DNA of 11,763 bases from Emcibacteraceae bacterium (GTDB taxonomy: Bacteria; Pseudomonadota; Alphaproteobacteria; Sphingomonadales; Emcibacteraceae): the NCBI GenBank assembly GCA_016763335.1, contig JAESUD010000360.1:1-11763 (forward strand), read 5' to 3'. Under the pieces are notes generated by a model that saw nothing but the letters and a program-made list of their open reading frames with translations, had not been told where the DNA came from and ran no database searches. The position numbers were made by a program, and so were the translations under genes. Below are positions 6,068 through 11,763 of this stretch, in pieces. Position 1 is the stretch's first letter, and each line of letters opens with the position of its first letter.

Positions 6068-6556
6068 GCATCGTGCCTGTTCTACCTGCATTTGTTCTGC
6101 GGCATAAAGATATAAATCAGGGTATGGTTTGCCGCGCTTTACCTGCGACGAATTATATATCTGGTTATCAAAATAATCACGAAGCCCTGTTAGTCCTAAT
6201 GTGACATCCATCTTTTCAAAACTGCCGCTTGAGGCAACACATATTTTTTTGCCATGCTCTTTTAATCCAATAATCAGCTTTTCAACACCGTCCACCGCCT
6301 TTAGATTTTTTTCAAAAATGGCAAAAGTTTTTACTTGCAACACATCTAAAAAATCATCCGGTAATTTTCGCCCTAACATCTGTTCAGATATTGAAACCAC
6401 AGCCGACATTGACCGCCCGACATATGTTTCAACCACCTGTGCCACGGTCATTTCGAGGCCATGATCCGCGAGCGCATCACGCAATAGCTCGTCTGCCAGC
6501 GGCTCGCTATCCACAAGCACACCATCGCAATCAAATATGATCAGTTCATAATCCAT
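5912..6556 (-). CDS. HAD-IA family hydrolase (sugar-phosphate phosphatase / beta-PGM-like)
   Basis: This 214-residue cytoplasmic HAD enzyme has all four catalytic motifs. Motif I is FDCDGVLVDSE with nucleophile Asp9 and acid/base Asp11. Motif II is Ser109 or Ser110 in VASSGS. Motif III is Lys143 in KRGKPYPD. Motif IV is Glu167-Asp168 in EDSLPG, which binds Mg2+. A small helical cap inserted after motif I (about 16-85) places it in subfamily IA, close to YieH-type 6-phosphogluconate phosphatases and beta-phosphoglucomutases. Asp11 and the overall layout fit a phosphatase, but the substrate cannot be read from sequence. The start codon follows the aatA stop by 3 nt, with no good ribosome binding site of its own, so it is probably translated from the aatA mRNA by coupling. 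Its 3' end faces the lipoprotein gene 29 bp away, and I see no terminator between them. Confidence 0.9.
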   Translation of the reverse strand: MDYELIIFDCDGVLVDSEPLADELLRDALADHGLEMTVAQVVETYVGRSMSAVVSISEQMLGRKLPDDFLDVLQVKTFAIFEKNLKAVDGVEKLIIGLKEHGKKICVASSGSFEKMDVTLGLTGLRDYFDNQIYNSSQVKRGKPYPDLYLYAAEQMQVEQARCLVIEDSLPGVQGAVAAGMEVIAYSVRGDDDKLKRAGGLVFGDMNNLLGHIV

Positions 6557-6559
6557 TTT

Positions 6560-7830
<1,271 letters not shown>

Positions 7831-7838
7831 GAGAGAGA

Positions 7839-7867
7839 TTGCAAAATCAGTTCAATAACCACATATT
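7839..7867 (+). promoter_or_regulatory. Promoter of uvrB
   Basis: TTGCAA (7839-7844), a 17-bp spacer and CATATT (7862-7867) form a plausible promoter. Transcription would start near 7874, the A of the uvrB ATG. No GTTC-N7-GTTC motif, the usual alphaproteobacterial LexA box, is present between 7763 and 7873. Confidence 0.5.
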
Positions 7868-7873
7868 AAGTCC

Positions 7874-10030
7874 ATGAAACAAGAATATAGCCTTAAATCA
7901 CCAACAATATTGCAACCACGCGTTTATTATGACCGACCGGCAAAGTCCGAAGGCGGCATAAAGTTTGTAATCGAATCTGATTTTGAACCCGCTGGCGATC
8001 AACCAACCGCCATTGCGGCACTTACAGAAGGCTTAAATGATGGTCTGACCGATCAGGTTTTGCTTGGCGTTACTGGTTCCGGCAAAACTTACACAATGGC
8101 CAAAATCATTGAAGCGACACAGCGCCCTGCCCTGATCATGGCTCATAATAAAACCCTCGCCGCCCAGCTTTACGGCGAAATGAAAAGCTTTTTCCCTAAT
8201 AATGCCGTTGAATATTTCGTTTCCTATTATGATTATTATCAGCCAGAGGCCTATGTTGCCCGCTCGGATACATTCATTGAAAAAGACGCCAGCATTAATG
8301 AGAGTATTGACCGTATGCGCCACGCCGCCACCCGCGCTATATTTGAGCGGGATGATGTGATAATCGTTGCCAGTGTGTCCTGTATTTACGGTATGGGGGC
8401 CGCTGAAACTTACCTGCAAATGGCTATACAGTTTAATCAGGGCATGCTTTTTGAACAAAGAGAGTTAATTAGAAAGCTCGTCGATTTACAATATAAAAGA
8501 AATGATGTGGCCTTTACACGCGGTGCGTTTCGCGTTCGCGGCGATGTAATTGAAATATTCCCCAGCCATTTTGAAGACCGAGCATGGCGGCTTGATTTTT
8601 TTGGTGATGAACTTGAAAAAATAACGCTTTTTGACCCGCTTACCGGAGAGAAATTAGAAGAACTCAACACCGTAAAACTATATGCCAATAGCCATTATGT
8701 GACCCCCGGCCCTAGTATCGATCAAGCGATCAAGACCATAAAATTCGAACTTGAGCAAACGCTTAAAGATTATGCAGCAAGAGGCATGCTGCTTGAAGCG
8801 GCAAGACTGGAGCAACGGACAAAATTTGATCTTGAAATGCTGACTGCCACGGGGGTTTGCGCCGGAATTGAAAATTATTCTCGTCACCTTACCGGGCGAA
8901 ACCCCGGTGAAGCACCGCCGACTTTGTTTGAATATTTGCCGGAAAACATGCTGTTATTCATGGATGAAAGCCATGTTAGCGTGCCGCAAATCGGCGGCAT
9001 GTCAAAAGGCGATTTCTCGCGCAAATCTACCTTGGCCGAATTTGGTTTTCGTTTGCCATCCTGTCTTGATAACCGACCTTTAAAATTCAGCGAATGGCAA
9101 TATTTTCGCCCGCAGTCCATTTATGTTTCCGCCACCCCGGGAACTTGGGAGCTTGAACAAACCGGCGGTGAATATGTTGAGCAAGTGATCAGGCCAACCG
9201 GACTTACCGACCCACCCGTTGAAATCCGCCCTGTGGAATCACAAGTTGATGATTTACTTCACGAAGTTCGGGACGTTATTAAAAATGGCCACCGGGTTCT
9301 TGTGACCACATTGACCAAACGTATGTCCGAGGATTTATCAGAATATATGCATGATAGCGGCCTTAAAGTACGCTATATGCATTCTGACATTGAAACACTG
9401 GAACGCATTGAAATTATTCGTGATTTGCAACTTGGAGTATTTGATATTCTGATCGGAATTAACCTACTACGTGAAGGACTTGATATTCCAGAAACCGGCC
9501 TTGTGGCAATTCTTGATGCCGATAAAGAAGGTTTCCTGCGTTCTGAAACATCCCTGATACAAACCATTGGTCGTGCTGCGCGTAATGTAGATAGCAAAGT
9601 AATCCTGTATGCCGATAAAATAACCAGAAGCATCAAAGCAGCGATGGCAGAAACCGACCGCCGCCGTGAAATACAGGAAGCCTTTAACCTTGAGCATGGC
9701 ATAACCCCGCAAAGCATTAAAAAATCCATTGGCGATATCATCGGCGGAACCGCAGAAGGCGACCATGTTACCGTATCACTTGGCACCGATAATACCAATA
9801 ATCTGGTCGGTCATAACTTGCGTTCATATATCGAAGGCTTGGAGAAAACCATGCTCGAAGCCGCAGGCAACCTTGAATTTGAAGAAGCTGCCAGACTTAG
9901 AGATGAGATAAAACACCTCGAGGACAAAGAACTTGGCATAGGTTTCGACCCAATTTCTAAGCATATCAGCCCCATCGGACGTTCTACCCTCGGCAGACCG
10001 GGAACACGGAAATACCGCAAAAAAAGATAG
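7874..10030 (+). CDS. uvrB: UvrABC excinuclease subunit B
   Basis: UvrB is the damage-verifying helicase-like subunit of nucleotide excision repair; it is loaded by UvrA and then recruits UvrC. The 718 residues hold the full set of motifs: Q-motif region PAGDQP at 39-44, Walker A GVTGSGKT at 65-72, the strand-separating beta hairpin [10 protein letters not shown] at 119-128, Walker B-type DESH at 364-367, helicase motif [11 protein letters not shown] at 563-571, and the C-terminal UVR helix pair (about 650-685, [11 protein letters not shown]) that binds UvrC. It is longer than E. coli UvrB because of a leader of about 30 residues and a basic tail ([12 protein letters not shown]). The ATG at 7874 has no Shine-Dalgarno sequence, and no later ATG occurs before the conserved domain, so a leaderless mRNA from the adjacent promoter is the simplest reading. 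No terminator is obvious downstream. Confidence 0.97.
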   Translation: MKQEYSLKSPTILQPRVYYDRPAKSEGGIKFVIESDFEPAGDQPTAIAALTEGLNDGLTDQVLLGVTGSGKTYTMAKIIEATQRPALIMAHNKTLAAQLYGEMKSFFPNNAVEYFVSYYDYYQPEAYVARSDTFIEKDASINESIDRMRHAATRAIFERDDVIIVASVSCIYGMGAAETYLQMAIQFNQGMLFEQRELIRKLVDLQYKRNDVAFTRGAFRVRGDVIEIFPSHFEDRAWRLDFFGDELEKITLFDPLTGEKLEELNTVKLYANSHYVTPGPSIDQAIKTIKFELEQTLKDYAARGMLLEAARLEQRTKFDLEMLTATGVCAGIENYSRHLTGRNPGEAPPTLFEYLPENMLLFMDESHVSVPQIGGMSKGDFSRKSTLAEFGFRLPSCLDNRPLKFSEWQYFRPQSIYVSATPGTWELEQTGGEYVEQVIRPTGLTDPPVEIRPVESQVDDLLHEVRDVIKNGHRVLVTTLTKRMSEDLSEYMHDSGLKVRYMHSDIETLERIEIIRDLQLGVFDILIGINLLREGLDIPETGLVAILDADKEGFLRSETSLIQTIGRAARNVDSKVILYADKITRSIKAAMAETDRRREIQEAFNLEHGITPQSIKKSIGDIIGGTAEGDHVTVSLGTDNTNNLVGHNLRSYIEGLEKTMLEAAGNLEFEEAARLRDEIKHLEDKELGIGFDPISKHISPIGRSTLGRPGTRKYRKKR

Positions 10031-10089
10031 TAGCCCGACACCAAGAAAATTTTAACCCACCCACTCGCTGAGTTTATAAAACCGCGCGC

Positions 10090-10118
10090 TAGACTAATTC
10101 CCTCTGTACAGGTAATAT
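10090..10118 (+). promoter_or_regulatory. Promoter of the DUF6090-like gene
   Basis: TAGACT (10090-10095), a 17-bp spacer and TAATAT (10113-10118) give a moderate sigma-70-type promoter. A strong ribosome binding site, AGGGGAG at 10130-10136, follows 6 nt before ATG 10143. Confidence 0.5.
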
Positions 10119-10142
10119 ATTTATATCTCAGGGGAGAAAAAA

Positions 10143-10895
10143 ATGATCTTAAGGCGTTTAACTAAACATATTGATGAGCAGAACTGGTTTGCCGTTGGCC
10201 TTGATATGCTTGTGGTGGTGGTTGGTATATTTGTGGGCCTTCAAATATCCAATTGGAATACGGACCGGCAGAATATTACCAAAGGATATAGTTACCTTAA
10301 CCGTATTGCCGATGAACTAGAACAGGACATCCGTTTTTTCGATACTTCATTACGGATAAACCGTGATAGCGTTGAACGAGGAAATTTTATCCTGCAAACT
10401 CTTGAAAATGAAAATCTCGCCATAGAAAGTCCCACTAAATTCATCCGAACAATAGAACGGCTTGGCGGAACATTTCGGACAAATGTATCTGATAATACAT
10501 TCGAAGAAATAAAATTCAGCGGCAATCTAGAACTTATAACAGATGAAAAGCTACGGAATAAAATCGCCGATTATTATGATTTTATAGAAATGGAACAAAA
10601 TTGGAGCCATATACGCATTATGATGGAAACCACCTATTTCACACGCAGCGCAGGGATTTTAAAACCCGACCAGATAGGACGTTCTCCGCGGGAGAATGAA
10701 GGAATTTACACTGCCGAAGAAGCACAGGAAGTATACCAAGTCTTCAAAAATAAAGCTTCATTGATCGAATGGATACCATCCGTTATCTGGACCAAAAAAC
10801 AAAGTATACTTTTTGATCAGGAAGCGCAAAGAAGAGCCAAAGAATTACATGCAGAAATTAGAGGCGAACCGATCCAAGAACAACCCGATAAATAA
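10143..10895 (+). CDS. Single-pass membrane protein, DUF6090-like
   Basis: This 250-residue protein has a basic N-terminus (RRLTKH at 4-9), one transmembrane helix at about 16-35 (FAVGLDMLVVVVGIFVGLQI), then SNWN and a long soluble, mainly helical part. The positive-inside rule puts the C-terminal part in the periplasm. The layout, with a VVVGIFVGLQISNWN membrane stretch and a later TFEEIKFSGNLELITDEKLR segment (119-138) leading into a YY-containing helix, matches what I know as DUF6090, a family common in Bacteroidota and marine proteobacteria and without an assigned function. The start is firm (AGGGGAG, 6-nt spacing). It is probably a monocistronic gene with its own promoter; it converges on comEC with only 3 nt between the stop codons. 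No enzymatic motif is visible and I assign no function. Confidence 0.8.
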   Translation: MILRRLTKHIDEQNWFAVGLDMLVVVVGIFVGLQISNWNTDRQNITKGYSYLNRIADELEQDIRFFDTSLRINRDSVERGNFILQTLENENLAIESPTKFIRTIERLGGTFRTNVSDNTFEEIKFSGNLELITDEKLRNKIADYYDFIEMEQNWSHIRIMMETTYFTRSAGILKPDQIGRSPRENEGIYTAEEAQEVYQVFKNKASLIEWIPSVIWTKKQSILFDQEAQRRAKELHAEIRGEPIQEQPDK

Positions 10896-10898
10896 TCA

Positions 10899-11763
10899 TC
10901 AATTCACCCAAGGAAAATTGCCCCGACTGGCCTTCACACTTTCCAGTCTTATTTCCCCGTCCCGTTCACTGGGCAACCATATGGCATAACCGCCATCATT
11001 ATAAAAATCCCATCGGTCAAGAACATATTTGGCCGGGCAATTAATTTCTACCGGAACAAGACTGACAATGACATCAGCATTTTGACAATCTTCGGGCAAT
11101 GCCAATTCATTTTGAACTAATGAGATTAACAGATTATCCGCCCGCGCCGGACGGTATAGGCAACTAAGGGCATCACAGCTCAATTCCCTTCCTTCCGAGT
11201 TTTCAGGGGCGAATGTATCATATTTCCATTTTGATACTTTATCTTGCCCGTACCTTTGTCGCCAGCGGTCGCGGACAATACGGCTGCCGTTCATCCGTGA
11301 AAGACTGATGGAATTATCCTCAGCCCGCAGGCCAATTGTTCGCCCAGCATTATCAATGAGAATATCGGGCCTGTCATATGTGACGCCAAGTATGATACCA
11401 ACACCCATTGCGGCAATACCGGCAAATCGCCATTTTAATCGCCATATTCCAAGCCAGAGCGCACCCATGACCATAAATATCAATACTTTTAAATCAATCG
11501 CCGGAATTTCAAGTGAAGCACCGGGTAAGTTCGACACCCAATATGCCGTCGCCATTATCACCTCAAGCCCCCAAGACATGGGTATAAGGGCTAATTTCTC
11601 TAAGCCAAAAGGCATCAATACCAACGTCACGACAATCCATGGCATTACCCACGACCCCATGACCGGCATAGCGATTAAATTTGCAAGCAAACCAAACAAA
11701 ACGATTTTATTAAAATGATAAAGCGCAAATGGCGCGATGGCTATTTCCGCGATGAGCGATGTA
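10899..11763 (-). CDS. comEC: C-terminal part of ComEC/Rec2 DNA-uptake channel protein (5' partial)
   Basis: This frame stops at TGA (10901-10899) and stays open to the right edge, giving the last 287 or so residues; a TTG at 11699 is only an internal codon. The edge-proximal part, with APFALYHFNKIV then FGLLANLIAMPVMGSWVMPW, is the end of the ComEC competence domain that forms the inner-membrane channel for single-stranded DNA. Further hydrophobic helices (about 11540-11640 and 11395-11480 on the minus strand) follow. The soluble tail contains CDALSC and ends with RGNFPWVN, as in other alphaproteobacterial ComEC proteins; as I recall these carry this short tail in place of the metallo-beta-lactamase domain found elsewhere. 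No HxHxDH metal motif is visible here. The gene converges on the DUF6090-like gene with no terminator between them. Confidence 0.85.
   Translation of the reverse strand, partial: TSLIAEIAIAPFALYHFNKIVLFGLLANLIAMPVMGSWVMPWIVVTLVLMPFGLEKLALIPMSWGLEVIMATAYWVSNLPGASLEIPAIDLKVLIFMVMGALWLGIWRLKWRFAGIAAMGVGIILGVTYDRPDILIDNAGRTIGLRAEDNSISLSRMNGSRIVRDRWRQRYGQDKVSKWKYDTFAPENSEGRELSCDALSCLYRPARADNLLISLVQNELALPEDCQNADVIVSLVPVEINCPAKYVLDRWDFYNDGGYAIWLPSERDGEIRLESVKASRGNFPWVN

Noticed and set aside
8033..9798. Several 70-141 codon frames on the minus strand under uvrB
   Set aside because: They are antisense shadows of a conserved gene, with no start signals and no recognisable domains.
11697..11699. TTG at 11699 as the start of a 266-residue protein
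   Set aside because: The same frame continues without a stop to the window edge, and the extra residues match the ComEC competence domain, so this is an internal codon of a truncated gene.

Overview
The window reads as chromosomal DNA of a moderately AT-rich alphaproteobacterium. The evidence is gene content and order: a probable RNase E tail beside an M48 protease, trxB followed by an LsrB/VtlR-type LysR regulator, an AatA-type class I-beta aminotransferase, a long-N-terminus UvrB, and a ComEC with the CDALxC-type tail I associate with this class. I cannot name the genus. There are no tRNAs, rRNAs, insertion sequences, phage genes or CRISPR repeats.

Layout. (1) 1-200 is the Lys/Pro/Glu-rich C-terminus of a protein entering from the left, probably RNase E, closed by a 32-bp perfectly palindromic terminator. 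(2) 350-2586 is a two-gene envelope unit: a secreted M48 zinc protease with TPRs and, 3 nt later, a periplasmic DsbA/ScsC-type thiol oxidoreductase, ended by a terminator. (3) 2641-4492 is trxB followed closely by an LsrB/VtlR-type LysR gene. (4) 4493-4982 has no long gene. It holds the best find: a probable trans-acting small RNA (about 4602-4766) with three CU-rich anti-Shine-Dalgarno segments and a strong terminator, preceded by a T-N11-A palindrome centred near -65. This suggests a LysR-sRNA module resembling the VtlR/LsrB-AbcR arrangement of Rhizobiales. After it comes a promoter and a possible 35-aa ORF. (5) 4983-5882 encodes an unrecognised lipoprotein. (6) 5912-7762 (minus) is aatA followed 3 nt later by a HAD phosphatase. 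(7) 7874-10030 is uvrB, divergent from aatA, with back-to-back promoters and a probable leaderless start. (8) 10143-10895 is a one-TM DUF6090-like protein, convergent with (9) the C-terminal part of comEC (minus), which runs off the right edge.

Most genes are housekeeping: envelope protein quality control, thiol redox, amino-acid synthesis, excision repair and DNA uptake. The features least explained by standard annotation are the sRNA locus, the lipoprotein with its upstream small ORF, and an orphan ribosome-binding site plus ATG at 5895-5908 that fires into the antisense of the HAD gene. Three of the longest open frames start at TTG by default; the better starts are ATG at 2641 for trxB and ATG at 7762 for aatA, while comEC simply has no start in the window.
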